Position numbers and translations under genes: made by a program. Positions 1 through 8,279 of a stretch of 64,000 nucleotides of DNA are shown here, one piece after another. Source of the stretch: Leptolinea sp964446955 (lineage in GTDB: Bacteria; Chloroflexota; Anaerolineae; Anaerolineales; Anaerolineaceae); NCBI GenBank assembly GCA_964446955.1, contig CAYUQJ010000011.1, positions 1 through 64,000 on the forward strand. The letters are read 5' to 3'. Each line of letters begins with the position of its first letter. The stretch's first letter is position 1. Below the pieces are notes generated by a model that saw nothing but the letters and a program-made list of their open reading frames with translations, did not search any database and was not told the DNA's origin.

Positions 1-281
1 CCTGCGATAGTGCCGCATCGTGTTTTTCGATGCAGGTATCGAGGGTTCGTTGCCCGAGCCTGCGATAGTGCCTCATCGTGTTTTTCGATGCAGGTATCGA
101 GGGTTCGTTGCCCGAGCCTGCGATAGTGCCGCATCGTGTTTTTCGATGCAGGTATCGAGGGTTCGTTGCCCAAGCTTGTCGAGGGCCGGGATGTGGGTTC
201 GACAAGCTCACCCACCGGAGGTTCGATACCTGCACGGCAAAGAACGCCGTGCGGTACTGACGCAAACTCACCCACCGGGGG
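1..281. repeat. 58-bp tandem repeat with foldback cap, copy 1
   Basis: Three 58-bp units run head to tail (1-58, 59-116, 117-174) and may continue left of the window. Each carries a 6-bp hairpin, GCATCG/CGATGC. A unique cap follows (175-281) with a 7-bp hairpin (GCACGGC 232-238, GCCGTGC 246-252). Cap and unit are complementary: GCAGGTATCG (148-157) pairs with CGATACCTGC (224-233), and TGCGATAGTGCCGCA (119-133) pairs 12/15 with the reverse complement of TGCGGTACTGACGCA (250-264). The whole element can fold back on itself. Reading frames through it are only translations of the repeat. It is probably a REP/MITE-like non-coding element whose left arm has been amplified. Confidence 0.85.
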
Positions 282-298
282 TTTCCTTTAGATTGACT

Positions 299-331
299 AA
301 AAAAGCCGCGGATGGATTACCCATCCGCGGC
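299..331 (-). terminator. Rho-independent terminator of the binding-protein gene
   Basis: An 11-bp perfect GC-rich stem (305-315 with 321-331, 5-base loop) is followed on the minus strand by six U residues (299-304). It lies 20 bp past the stop codon of the minus-strand gene at 353-1441, so it separates that gene from repeat copy 1. Confidence 0.9.
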
Positions 332-352
332 TCTAACATGTTCAACCGGTTA

Positions 353-1441
353 TTACTTCACTTCTTCTTTCAACAACGGGACGATGTCTTTCTCGAACGC
401 GGCATCATCCATGGCATAGATTTTTTGATAAAAATCTTTTGCCGCGGCGGTCACGTCCCAATCCTTGAACAGGTCGGGGTGCAGGGTGGCTGCCACCCAC
501 TGCAGGCCGAGTGCCCACCGTGTGTCCGGCTGGTCCCAACTGTACACATCGGTGGCAAAACCAAATACCCGGCCATTCTTGACAGCCGTCAATTCCTTCC
601 ACTGCGTATCCTCTTTCAGTATGCCCACGACTTTGTCCAATGGGTTGAAATACGCCACAACAAAGATCACGTTCGGGTCCCAGGCGGCCACCTGTTCGAA
701 GTTAACCTTGGTCCATCCCTTGGACGGGTTGGCATCTTCCCATACCGGGATGCCGCCGCCATTTTTGATGAGAATGGTCTGCATCCAGCCCATCGGCGGG
801 ACGTTGAAGGATACCGCGCCGTCTTTTTCGGAGTAGTACAGCACCAGTGTCCGGGGTTTATCCTCTTCCTTTACCGTTGACAGGGTCTTTGTGACAGAAT
901 CCATGGTGCCCTTGAAATAAGACAGGATCTCTTCCGCGCGTTTCGGGTTTTGGAAGATCTGTCCCATTGTCTTCATGTCACGGTCATATTGTTCGGGCGT
1001 TTCGAAATCCATATAGATCACGGGGATCTTCAGTTCTTCCAATGGATCGCCGATGGTGGATTTATTGCTGCTTTTCAGAATCACGCAATCCGGATTGGCG
1101 GCAGCAATCTGCTCGGGACCAGCGTTAGCCTCCAGAGCAATCTTGTCCTTGAAAGAGGGGTCAATTATGGGGATGAAGTTGCTCGCACCCTGGGCTGTAG
1201 AGCCAAGCGCCACGATATTCTTTCCAGCTTCCGGAAAGGCGTAGATGGCGTCGGCTACCATGAACAACGCTTTGCCTACCAGAACGATGCGCTGCGGTGT
1301 ACCGGGCAGAGTGACTTCGCGTCCCAGCGCGTCTGTCACGGTGATGCCATCCGATGCAGCAGATTCGGGAACTGCCGGGGTAAAGGCAGTTCCCGCCAGA
1401 AAAATGATGAGCATGGCTATGGATAGTAATTTGGACCGCAT
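353..1441 (-). CDS. ABC transporter substrate-binding protein, Fe-siderophore/cobalamin (BtuF/FhuD) type
   Basis: This 362-residue exported binding protein has the periplasmic-binding-protein fold used for ferric siderophore, haem or cobalamin uptake. A signal peptide spans roughly residues 1-30, with a hydrophobic core and no lipobox cysteine. Then come the family's opening strand (ITVTDALGREVTLP), the PQRIV segment and a C-terminal SWDQPDTRWALGLQW motif frequent in metal-chelate binders. The ATG start has an AAGGAG site just upstream. No permease or ATPase gene lies nearby, so it is an orphan component. It sits alone between two copies of a structured repeat. The ligand cannot be read from the sequence. 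Confidence 0.85.
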   Translation of the reverse strand: MRSKLLSIAMLIIFLAGTAFTPAVPESAASDGITVTDALGREVTLPGTPQRIVLVGKALFMVADAIYAFPEAGKNIVALGSTAQGASNFIPIIDPSFKDKIALEANAGPEQIAAANPDCVILKSSNKSTIGDPLEELKIPVIYMDFETPEQYDRDMKTMGQIFQNPKRAEEILSYFKGTMDSVTKTLSTVKEEDKPRTLVLYYSEKDGAVSFNVPPMGWMQTILIKNGGGIPVWEDANPSKGWTKVNFEQVAAWDPNVIFVVAYFNPLDKVVGILKEDTQWKELTAVKNGRVFGFATDVYSWDQPDTRWALGLQWVAATLHPDLFKDWDVTAAAKDFYQKIYAMDDAAFEKDIVPLLKEEVK

Positions 1442-1560
1442 TTTTTACTCCTTGGTTTGGATGGATGAGGTGAGGGAAGAGATATATTCAATATATGATT
1501 ATTCAATAAATGAGTATATACAGACTTGCTGAAATATGCAAGTGGGTAACTATTCTGAGC

Positions 1561-1845
1561 GCTGCCCGAGCTTGCGATAGTACCGCATCGTGTTTTTCGA
1601 TGCAGGTATTGAGGGTTCGCTGCCCGAGCTTGCGATAGTGCCGCATCATGTTTTTCGATGCAGGTATCGAGGGTTCGTTGCCCGAGCCTGCGATAGTGCC
1701 GCATCGTGTTTTTCGATGCAGGTATCGAGGGCCGGGATGTGGGTTCGACAAGCTCACCCACCGGAGCTCAGCCACCGGGGGGGGGCGATACCTGCACGGC
1801 AAAGAACGCCGTGCGGTACTGACGCAGGCTCACCCACCGGGGGGG
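1561..1845. repeat. 58-bp tandem repeat with foldback cap, copy 2
   Basis: This second copy, in the same orientation as the one at 1-281, has three 58-bp units (from 1561, 1619 and 1677) and the same cap with small insertions, including a run of nine G. Terminal inverted arms are TGCGATAGTACCGCA (1573-1587) and TGCGGTACTGACGCA (1812-1826), matching 13 of 15 as reverse complements. The element ends at 1845, immediately against the stop codon (1846-1848) of the minus-strand hydrolase gene. The preceding bases (1442-1560) hold the upstream region of the binding-protein gene and nothing else I recognise. Confidence 0.85.
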
Positions 1846-2730
1846 TCATTTGTTCAAAAAATTGATGATCAGCGGATTGACCTCATGCGGTTTTTCATAA
1901 TGGGGAACATGACCTGTATCTTCGATCAAATGCCATTCGGCATGCGGCAGCAGTCCGCGGACTTCCTCTCCACAGGCTAACGGAACTGTCCGGTCGTGTT
2001 CACCCCACAGCAACAGGACAGGTTTGTCCAATTCCCCCAGCTGTTTGTATACATCGCGCTCATTCCACAGGATTCCGCTGCGAAAGGTGGATAATATCGC
2101 CCGCTTGAATCCGGCAATCTCCATTTGTGGCAGGTAATCTGTCACATATCGCGGGGATCGCTCCGGGTAGAGCAGATCTTCGGCCATACCGGTCGGAAGT
2201 GAGCGGTTCCCGGTCAGGTGGATGATCAACTCGCCCAGGCCCGGGACAAGTAATACGGACTTGGGCCATACCGGGCGCGGCATCACTCCGGCCGGGTCAA
2301 TAAGCACCAGCCGGTCCACCCATTCGGGATGCCGGGTGGCGAATATCCCCGCGACAATACCTCCCATGGATGACCCCACCAGGTTGACAGGGCTATGAAT
2401 ATCGAGGGCATTGAGCAGATCGTGGATCTGGCGGTCGAACAGATCGGGGCCGAAGGGGACATCCGGCCGGTCTGACCAACCGCGACCGAAATGATCGAAA
2501 CGAAGCACGCGGAATCCGGCATCAGCCAGCGGCTGAAAGGTATAGTCCCACAGATAATGCGGCACGGAATACCCGTTGATAAAAACAACCAGTTGTCCAT
2601 TAGCAGGACCGGAAAGTTCGTACCAGGTGTAACCATCCGGTAATTTTGTGAACATTCCAGGAATTGTCTGACGCAGGGCGTCATCCAGCTTGAGGGTTTC
2701 CCCGTTCAAAGCAAAGCGGCGATGAGACAT
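1846..2730 (-). CDS. alpha/beta hydrolase
   Basis: This is a 294-residue cytoplasmic alpha/beta-hydrolase. The nucleophile elbow GSSMGG supplies Ser near residue 118, the acid is in GEHDRTVP near 245, and the histidine is in DTGHVPHYE near 273, so the triad is complete. The oxyanion region reads FINGYSVPHYLWDY in place of the usual HGxP. There is no signal peptide. The substrate is unknown; relatives include esterases and C-C hydrolases. The last codon abuts repeat copy 2, so the repeat inserted at or formed the 3' boundary of the gene. Confidence 0.85.
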   Translation of the reverse strand: MSHRRFALNGETLKLDDALRQTIPGMFTKLPDGYTWYELSGPANGQLVVFINGYSVPHYLWDYTFQPLADAGFRVLRFDHFGRGWSDRPDVPFGPDLFDRQIHDLLNALDIHSPVNLVGSSMGGIVAGIFATRHPEWVDRLVLIDPAGVMPRPVWPKSVLLVPGLGELIIHLTGNRSLPTGMAEDLLYPERSPRYVTDYLPQMEIAGFKRAILSTFRSGILWNERDVYKQLGELDKPVLLLWGEHDRTVPLACGEEVRGLLPHAEWHLIEDTGHVPHYEKPHEVNPLIINFLNK

Positions 2731-2769
2731 TCGTGTAACCTCGGGAGTATATAGGGTGGTGCTTGAATT

Positions 2770-3252
2770 TTACTGCGGGGATGGGGCGCGGAACAGGAAC
2801 ACAAAGATTGCGATGAAGAATACCCCCAGAAGAAGCCGGATCATACCGACTTTTCGTACATCCACGTGAAGCAGATAATACTCTTTATGGTACGCGCGGA
2901 AACTGATGCCGTGCTTGGGGCAGATCCCGGTTATGATCTCGAAAAGTCCATTTACGATACCTATGCTGTTGCTCATATAGCAAAAGAGAAGAAAGGGTGC
3001 CATCCACTCGATGGCCCCGGCAATGAAAAACAAACTCACAACCGGTGAGATGAGGATCATGATAAAGGAAACTATCTCATAGATCACGATGGGAATACGT
3101 TTATCAGGATGCGCAACAAGAAATTCGGTCCGACCCTGAGACGGAAATCGGTGGAAGAAAAACCATGTTGGACCGTAAATCGTGATCAATCCGGGAATCA
3201 TGCCCGTAAGTGTGACCAGAACTTGAAGCCGGTTGATCCATTTGGCGCTCAT
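2770..3252 (-). CDS. small four-helix membrane protein, function unknown
   Basis: The 160-residue product has about four hydrophobic segments: near residues 9-28, 55-80, 82-105 and 138-155. I recognise no family. A short loop with Cys and His (GICPKHGISF) and a second with Tyr and His (YHKEYYLLHVD) lie between helices 3 and 4. The gene starts 14 bp downstream of the small WGAYLGE-domain gene on the same strand, so the two are probably co-transcribed. Confidence 0.6.
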   Translation of the reverse strand: MSAKWINRLQVLVTLTGMIPGLITIYGPTWFFFHRFPSQGRTEFLVAHPDKRIPIVIYEIVSFIMILISPVVSLFFIAGAIEWMAPFLLFCYMSNSIGIVNGLFEIITGICPKHGISFRAYHKEYYLLHVDVRKVGMIRLLLGVFFIAIFVFLFRAPSPQ

Positions 3253-3266
3253 AAATACCGGTCAAT

Positions 3267-3764
3267 TTACCATATGAATAACCAGAACATCCCGGCAATA
3301 ACAGCCAGCAAGCCCGCGGCAGTAAACAGTAGAACAAACTGGTGATCCGGGGAAGCCTTAATTGTGGGCGGTTCTTTTACGGCAGCCTTTAGATTATTTG
3401 TCTGTATTCCGGGAACAACCCTCAGATAGATCTGTTCCATGGGGAAATAGTTACCAGAAGCAGTGTTTACGCAATACCGCCGGATGTTGTTGGCAGCCGG
3501 ATTCTCCCTCCATACACCATTTCGGGATATGCGAATCGTTTCACCCAGGTAGGCACCCCACACCTGCATTGTCCGGATGGGTGCTATGTCTTCATAAGCC
3601 GGTGAGGTTTTAAGAATGTGGGCCCGCTCCAGCAATTTGTACAGAGCGGGCAGGGATTCTGGCGTGTAATCAAGTACAACGCCATAGTTGTCATGCGCAA
3701 TCTGAACGGCTTCTGCTGCCAGTTGTTTCAATGTATGGTCTATTTCGATCTCATTCGTGACCAT
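3267..3764 (-). CDS. WGAYLGE-domain protein with C-terminal membrane anchor (short paralogue)
   Basis: About 165 residues long, this protein has a soluble N-terminal domain (about 1-115) and a single C-terminal transmembrane helix. The domain clearly matches the N-terminal domain of the gene at 6168-7124: both have YGVxLD(Y/F), a central QVWGAYLGET(I/L)R segment, a GVW motif and a TASG/ATGSG...FP(M/F)EQI ending. I chose the ATG at 3762-3764, with GGGGA upstream, over an earlier in-frame TTG at 3827. With the domain inside and the helix last, it looks tail-anchored. The function is unknown. The position beside a diguanylate cyclase gene suggests, but does not show, a signalling link. Confidence 0.65.
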   Translation of the reverse strand: MVTNEIEIDHTLKQLAAEAVQIAHDNYGVVLDYTPESLPALYKLLERAHILKTSPAYEDIAPIRTMQVWGAYLGETIRISRNGVWRENPAANNIRRYCVNTASGNYFPMEQIYLRVVPGIQTNNLKAAVKEPPTIKASPDHQFVLLFTAAGLLAVIAGMFWLFIW

Positions 3765-3927
3765 AAATGTCCCCGATTGTTTTTCCAAGTAGTTAGACCG
3801 GATTTTAACATCAAAGCAATGGTTCAATTTCGGCGGTTATCTTAAATCAAAAAACCGGCTAATTTGCATTATCAGCTCCGGTATATGAAAGCGGTACTCT
3901 TAAATTATACGGTTATGCTGACAGTAC

Positions 3928-6024
3928 TTAATCCAATTCGTAGAGGACCACCCGGTTACGTCCGGCATTCTTTGCCTGGTACATGGCTGTATCGGCGTTA
4001 TGGAACAGGTTGTCCATTGTCTTTATTCCCGGTTCTATCGAGGCGACACCCAGGCTGGCGGTCAGGGATATCTTTCCACCTTCACGTAAACATTGCAAGC
4101 CTTCAATAGATTGGCGGATCCTTTCCGCCACATTGACAGCTTCATCCAGCCGTGTGTTCGGTAAAAGAAGGCCAAATTCCTCACCACCCAACCGTCCCGG
4201 ATGATCGACCTCACGGCATTGTGCTCTTAGTGTTTTGGCAATACACTGCAGGGCTTTGTCGCCGGTATCGTGTCCATAGGTGTCATTAATGATCTTGAAT
4301 TTATCAAGGTCAAGCATAATGAGCGACAGAGGAGTTTTATATCTGCGCGAACGGTTGATCTCTTCCTCGCCGCGTAGAAAGAAATTTCGCCGGTTTGCCA
4401 GACCTGTCAAATCATCGGTCATGGCCATTTCTTCCAGCTGCTGATTCAATTCTCGAATCTGGGCGTCTGCCCTCATCTTTGACACAATTGACCAGACAAG
4501 AGATGCCAGGTATTCCAATAGTTTTGCGTCTTTTTCATCGTAATTGATGGGTTTATTTCCCACACCCAGAACTGAAACGACGCGGTCCTCTTGAATGATG
4601 GGTACTACCAGTTCCCGATCCAGGCGGGCATGTCCCTCCGGCATCCCCTTTTTGTTGGTTAAAGCGGCGTAGTCATTATGAATGATTGGTCTTCGCTCAC
4701 GGATACAGTCTGCCCAGACGCCGGCCTGCTCCAGCGGATAATGCATTCCGCTTCCTTCCGCTTTGCAGTAGGTATTCTTTGTATTTGTGGACCAGGCTTG
4801 CAATGTTAGAGTGACATTATCATCATTGACAAGGTGGAAAAAGCTGATCTGACTGCCTGTTGATTTCTCGATCTCGTCCAACGCTTTCTGCATCACTTCG
4901 ATCGGTGAATGTAAGATGGAGTAATCCCATAATGTCAGACGCAGCCGGATTATGTCTTCTATCTGTTTTCGCTCCGATACATCGCGGATCACAGACAGCA
5001 TACAATCTTCATCGCCGATCCGGATATAGTCTGCAGAAAAGTCCACCTGAATAATGAGACCATTCCGGGTTTTAATCTGAAATTGAGCGTTTCGGATCAC
5101 TGATTTCTTCCGCATGTCTTCCACGAGCCGCTCGCGGTCGGAAGTATCAACCCATATTCCCAGAGCTAATGTGGTCTGGTTAATTGCCTCATCCCGTTCA
5201 TAACCGATTGTTTTCAGGAAAGCATCATTCACCTCAATGATCTTTCCATCTTCGATACGGGTGATCATTACCGCGTCAGGGCTGGATTGGAAGGCTTTAA
5301 AATACTTCTCTTCGCTTTTTTGCAGCGCGCTCTCGACTTTTTTTCGTTCAGCTATATCCCTTTCCAGGTCATTGTAAAGGCGGTGGTTAACCAGCGCGAA
5401 TAGCGTCAATGTTAAAACGATGTATAACATTTGAAACACAAGATAAGCAAAGGCTTCATAACTGGAAGAATGGGAAGGTCCGGTTCCCGGTGAAATTAGA
5501 ATATTCAGGAGAATCCGTGCCAGTGCCATTACGCCAAACAGGCTGGTGACGATGACAAGGTTCCGGGCAATAGGCCGGTCTTCCACTTTGATCTGTCGGA
5601 AGTACAGCCAGACAAATTGAAGACTGAAGAAGAACATGGCAGTCGAAAAAAGAATGTTCCTCATCCTGAAATCCGGTTGTACGTAAATAAAATACGTTTG
5701 CAGGGCAATATAAACCACAACCAGAAATAGCAAATGACGCGGCAGCCCCTTATTTATGAGGAATCGGTTGACACCTACATATAGCAGTAGGATCCCAGAT
5801 ACCATAAAAAGACTGCCGAGCAGCATGGAGAAGAATTCAGGGAGATGATCACGGCCGGTCAGCAGAATGATACCGATAAGGTTTACGAAAAATCCTGCTG
5901 TCCACCAACCCAGTCCCGGATAGTGCGTCCTGTTACTACGCCATTGTGAGAATAGCAAAATGAAACAGATCAGATTGCCAAAAACGAATCCGATCATTAC
6001 AGTAGTCAGGTCTATGGATATCAT
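3928..6024 (-). CDS. membrane diguanylate cyclase: 7TM-PAS-GAF-GGDEF
   Basis: This 698-residue sensor makes cyclic di-GMP from two GTP. Seven hydrophobic helices fill residues 1-220, a PAS domain follows (about 235-355, FQSSPDAVMIT start), then a GAF domain (about 365-525) and a C-terminal GGDEF domain (about 535-698). The active-site loop reads GGEEF, a permitted variant. An RxxD inhibitory site (REVD) sits five residues before it, so product inhibition is expected. The DDLTGLANRR start and LDLDKFKxxNDTYGH segment are intact. Flanking genes on the same strand encode two paralogous WGAYLGE-domain proteins. No matching intact phosphodiesterase lies nearby. Confidence 0.93.
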   Translation of the reverse strand: MISIDLTTVMIGFVFGNLICFILLFSQWRSNRTHYPGLGWWTAGFFVNLIGIILLTGRDHLPEFFSMLLGSLFMVSGILLLYVGVNRFLINKGLPRHLLFLVVVYIALQTYFIYVQPDFRMRNILFSTAMFFFSLQFVWLYFRQIKVEDRPIARNLVIVTSLFGVMALARILLNILISPGTGPSHSSSYEAFAYLVFQMLYIVLTLTLFALVNHRLYNDLERDIAERKKVESALQKSEEKYFKAFQSSPDAVMITRIEDGKIIEVNDAFLKTIGYERDEAINQTTLALGIWVDTSDRERLVEDMRKKSVIRNAQFQIKTRNGLIIQVDFSADYIRIGDEDCMLSVIRDVSERKQIEDIIRLRLTLWDYSILHSPIEVMQKALDEIEKSTGSQISFFHLVNDDNVTLTLQAWSTNTKNTYCKAEGSGMHYPLEQAGVWADCIRERRPIIHNDYAALTNKKGMPEGHARLDRELVVPIIQEDRVVSVLGVGNKPINYDEKDAKLLEYLASLVWSIVSKMRADAQIRELNQQLEEMAMTDDLTGLANRRNFFLRGEEEINRSRRYKTPLSLIMLDLDKFKIINDTYGHDTGDKALQCIAKTLRAQCREVDHPGRLGGEEFGLLLPNTRLDEAVNVAERIRQSIEGLQCLREGGKISLTASLGVASIEPGIKTMDNLFHNADTAMYQAKNAGRNRVVLYELD

Positions 6025-6167
6025 AATAGAGCCTTTACCGATTATCCCTTGGAGAAACAGATATTGGCGGAATGATCATCGTCAATACCCGCAAACTGAT
6101 ACATAGAGGTCTCTTTGCATCGGTTGTGAAAGTAATCCTGCAGGAATTATGCCAACCTGGACGGAGG

Positions 6168-7124
6168 TTACTCCACCATGGCATCGATCCATGAGATCAT
6201 GATGGTTGGATCAAGACTGCTGGCCGGATCTTCACCAGGGGCAGCTTCCGGATGGAATTCGTTGCTGACGAAATCCTGCTGGTAACCGGCTTCTTTGAGA
6301 GCGGCATTAATTAACGTAAGGCGGCAGGAGATACGGTTTAGTATTGCTCCATCTTCATTGGTCGCCGATTCGATCACCTGGCATTCCTGTTGTATGATCA
6401 CACCCAGGTCCGCGGGACTTGTTGCTCTCATTTCGCGGGGTAATTTGTATTGAAGGTCCGCGATTCTTCCAGTGTTGCGGCTGACAACCAGCACTTTCCC
6501 GGATAATTCAGGATCAGAAGCTGCCGGATTGGAATATTCTTTGAGGTAATTGCCAATATCGTTTACAAAGGGGGCTTCGTAAGCTTCTTTCTGACGAATC
6601 AGTTCACTACCGCGTTGTTGGGTAAGTAGTTGGATCGCGAATATAGCCCCGGCAGCTAAAATCGCAAACACACCGAACGCAACCAGCAAAATGATCAGCA
6701 GATTGCTTTTCGGTTTTTCCGGCTCGGGTGGCAGAAGAGGCATGTCGCGTTCCGGCGGGGGTGGAGTCTCTCCGGTGATCCGTTCCCGGATTTGTTCGAA
6801 CGGAAAAATTCGGCCGCTCCCGGTGGCCAGATATATCTTCCGGTCTCCGGTCTGTTCCGGATCGATCTTCCAAACGCCGCCTTTGTTACGACGTAATGTT
6901 TCACCAAGATACGCCCCCCATACCTGGATGGTTTTCTCCAGACCCGGGCCTTTCATCGGTGACGTAACATAGGCCTGATGTGCCTGTTCCACCAGTGTAA
7001 GCAGCTTGGAGACACTGTTCATGGAAAAGTCGAGCATAACGCCATATCGATCCCGGGCCGCATTGACGGCCTGACCGTGAAGTTCACTTATGAACTGTTC
7101 AAGATTCGCGTGCGGTACGTCCAT
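6168..7124 (-). CDS. WGAYLGE-domain protein with transmembrane helix and extracytoplasmic domain (long paralogue)
   Basis: This is a 318-residue protein. The cytoplasmic N-terminal domain (about 1-120) is paralogous to the one at 3267-3764 and carries IQVWGAYLGETLRR and GVWKIDP. A Pro-rich linker (about 125-145) leads to one transmembrane helix (about 150-175). The C-terminal part (about 185-318), predicted outside, contains a CQVIE segment and CRLTLIN, whose two cysteines could pair. The start has GGGGTAAG upstream. I recognise no named family. The architecture fits a one-helix transmembrane sensor or adaptor. The GGDEF gene lies between the two paralogues, all on one strand. Confidence 0.7.
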   Translation of the reverse strand: MDVPHANLEQFISELHGQAVNAARDRYGVMLDFSMNSVSKLLTLVEQAHQAYVTSPMKGPGLEKTIQVWGAYLGETLRRNKGGVWKIDPEQTGDRKIYLATGSGRIFPFEQIRERITGETPPPPERDMPLLPPEPEKPKSNLLIILLVAFGVFAILAAGAIFAIQLLTQQRGSELIRQKEAYEAPFVNDIGNYLKEYSNPAASDPELSGKVLVVSRNTGRIADLQYKLPREMRATSPADLGVIIQQECQVIESATNEDGAILNRISCRLTLINAALKEAGYQQDFVSNEFHPEAAPGEDPASSLDPTIMISWIDAMVE

Positions 7125-7236
7125 CTCTTACCCCAAAATAACAAAACTCGAATTTTTATCCATGAGGAATTTTAGCATCAATGATCGAATTGCATCAGGT
7201 ACCTGTACACCCTGCTTTTCTGGTGTTTTCCTGGTG

Positions 7237-7242
7237 TAGAAT
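7237..7242 (+). promoter_or_regulatory. -10 box placing the transcript start at the ATG (leaderless)
   Basis: TAGAAT lies six bases before the ATG at 7249, where a start of transcription is expected. There is no purine-rich ribosome site. A convincing -35 box is not visible. The same TAGAAT-N6-ATG arrangement recurs before the lipoprotein gene at 58767. Confidence 0.45.
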
Positions 7243-7248
7243 TGCCGG

Positions 7249-8226
7249 ATGCAAAAGTGTTTTCGTAAATATTTGTATTACATCATTATTATTGTATTCT
7301 TCGCTGGTCTTGTCTTATATACAATATACGATAACAACCGGTTTGTGACGGTACATCAGGATATATTCATTGATGGTTTGCCGGAAGAGTTTGATGGTTT
7401 TACCATCCTTCAGATCACTGACCTTCACGGTCATCGGTTTGGCGAAAAACAGCGTGATCTGGCCGCTGCGATAAATTCCCTGAGTTTTGACATGATCGCA
7501 ATAACCGGTGATATCCAGGCTCACCGCAGCAGAGATATCGATCCTTTCTATGAATTACTGGATTCGATCGAAGATAAAGACCTGATGATTTTTACAGCCG
7601 GAAATTCCAGTCCAACAGATGTGGACTATTCCATTGGTGTGGTCACGCCAGCCGGGAAAGAATTTCAGCAAGCTGGATGTATCCTGCTGGACAGACCTTT
7701 CAACCTTGAACGCGGTGACGCCCGTCTTTGGTTTGCCGAGCAGCTGTATGCCAGTGACCCGGATATTCTGATGGGACTGGGTGCGATGGACGCGAGAACC
7801 GCGAAAACGGTGAATTATTTGACACTTGAGGAAGATCGCGCGAAATATCAGCAGGAAATTGACGGTATATTTGCCGGTATCCCGGATAGCGAAATTCTGA
7901 TTGGAATAACCCATTTTCCGTTGACCAAAAAAGTTCTGGATGACCCTGAACGCACCGACATTCCTTCTTTTGACCTGGTACTGGCAGGGCATTATCACGG
8001 CGGTCAGATCCGGTTGCCGTTTATTGGTGCGCTACTTATCCCTAACGCGAATGAAGAACACCGGGGTTGGCTCCCCGATCCAAGAATTGTAAGCGGCTTA
8101 TATGAAGGGAATGGAATCCAGCAATACACCAGCCGTGGACTGGGTTCCGGAGGACCAGTTCCCGCGCTGCGTTTTCGACTTTTTAACACACCAGAGATCA
8201 ACCTGATCAAATTACGCGCGAAGTAG
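7249..8226 (+). CDS. membrane-anchored calcineurin-like metallophosphoesterase (YkuE type)
   Basis: This 325-residue protein has an N-terminal transmembrane anchor (about 8-28) and a binuclear metallophosphoesterase domain. Metal ligands are visible as D58 and H60 (ITDLHGH), D88 (GDIQ), N119, H222 (ITHFP) and H248/H250 (GHYHGG). The usual GNHE/D motif reads AGNSS here, so the histidine that normally protonates the leaving group is a serine. Family members hydrolyse phosphoesters, including lipid-headgroup and UDP-sugar substrates; the substrate here is unknown. Activity may be reduced or altered. The gene probably has a leaderless transcript. Confidence 0.88.
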   Translation: MQKCFRKYLYYIIIIVFFAGLVLYTIYDNNRFVTVHQDIFIDGLPEEFDGFTILQITDLHGHRFGEKQRDLAAAINSLSFDMIAITGDIQAHRSRDIDPFYELLDSIEDKDLMIFTAGNSSPTDVDYSIGVVTPAGKEFQQAGCILLDRPFNLERGDARLWFAEQLYASDPDILMGLGAMDARTAKTVNYLTLEEDRAKYQQEIDGIFAGIPDSEILIGITHFPLTKKVLDDPERTDIPSFDLVLAGHYHGGQIRLPFIGALLIPNANEEHRGWLPDPRIVSGLYEGNGIQQYTSRGLGSGGPVPALRFRLFNTPEINLIKLRAK

Positions 8227-8279
8227 ATTTAACACATGCCGTCTACAAGGCGAACAATCCGTCCATAAATCAGGATTTC

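Noticed and set aside
191..213. tRNA T-arm-like sequence (GGTTCGA) in the repeat cap
   Set aside because: The stem-loop around it has an 11-base loop rather than 7, and no acceptor or anticodon arms can be formed nearby.
1..281. CRISPR array
   Set aside because: The 58-bp units follow each other without spacers and are each self-complementary; there are no cas genes nearby.
20..880. Long plus-strand reading frame through the repeats and the binding-protein gene
   Set aside because: It translates tandem repeats and then the antisense of a well-supported minus-strand gene; low-complexity and no family match.
3765..3827. Longer start (TTG) for the short WGAYLGE protein
   Set aside because: The added 21 residues do not align with the paralogue, and the ATG at 3764 has GGGGA upstream.
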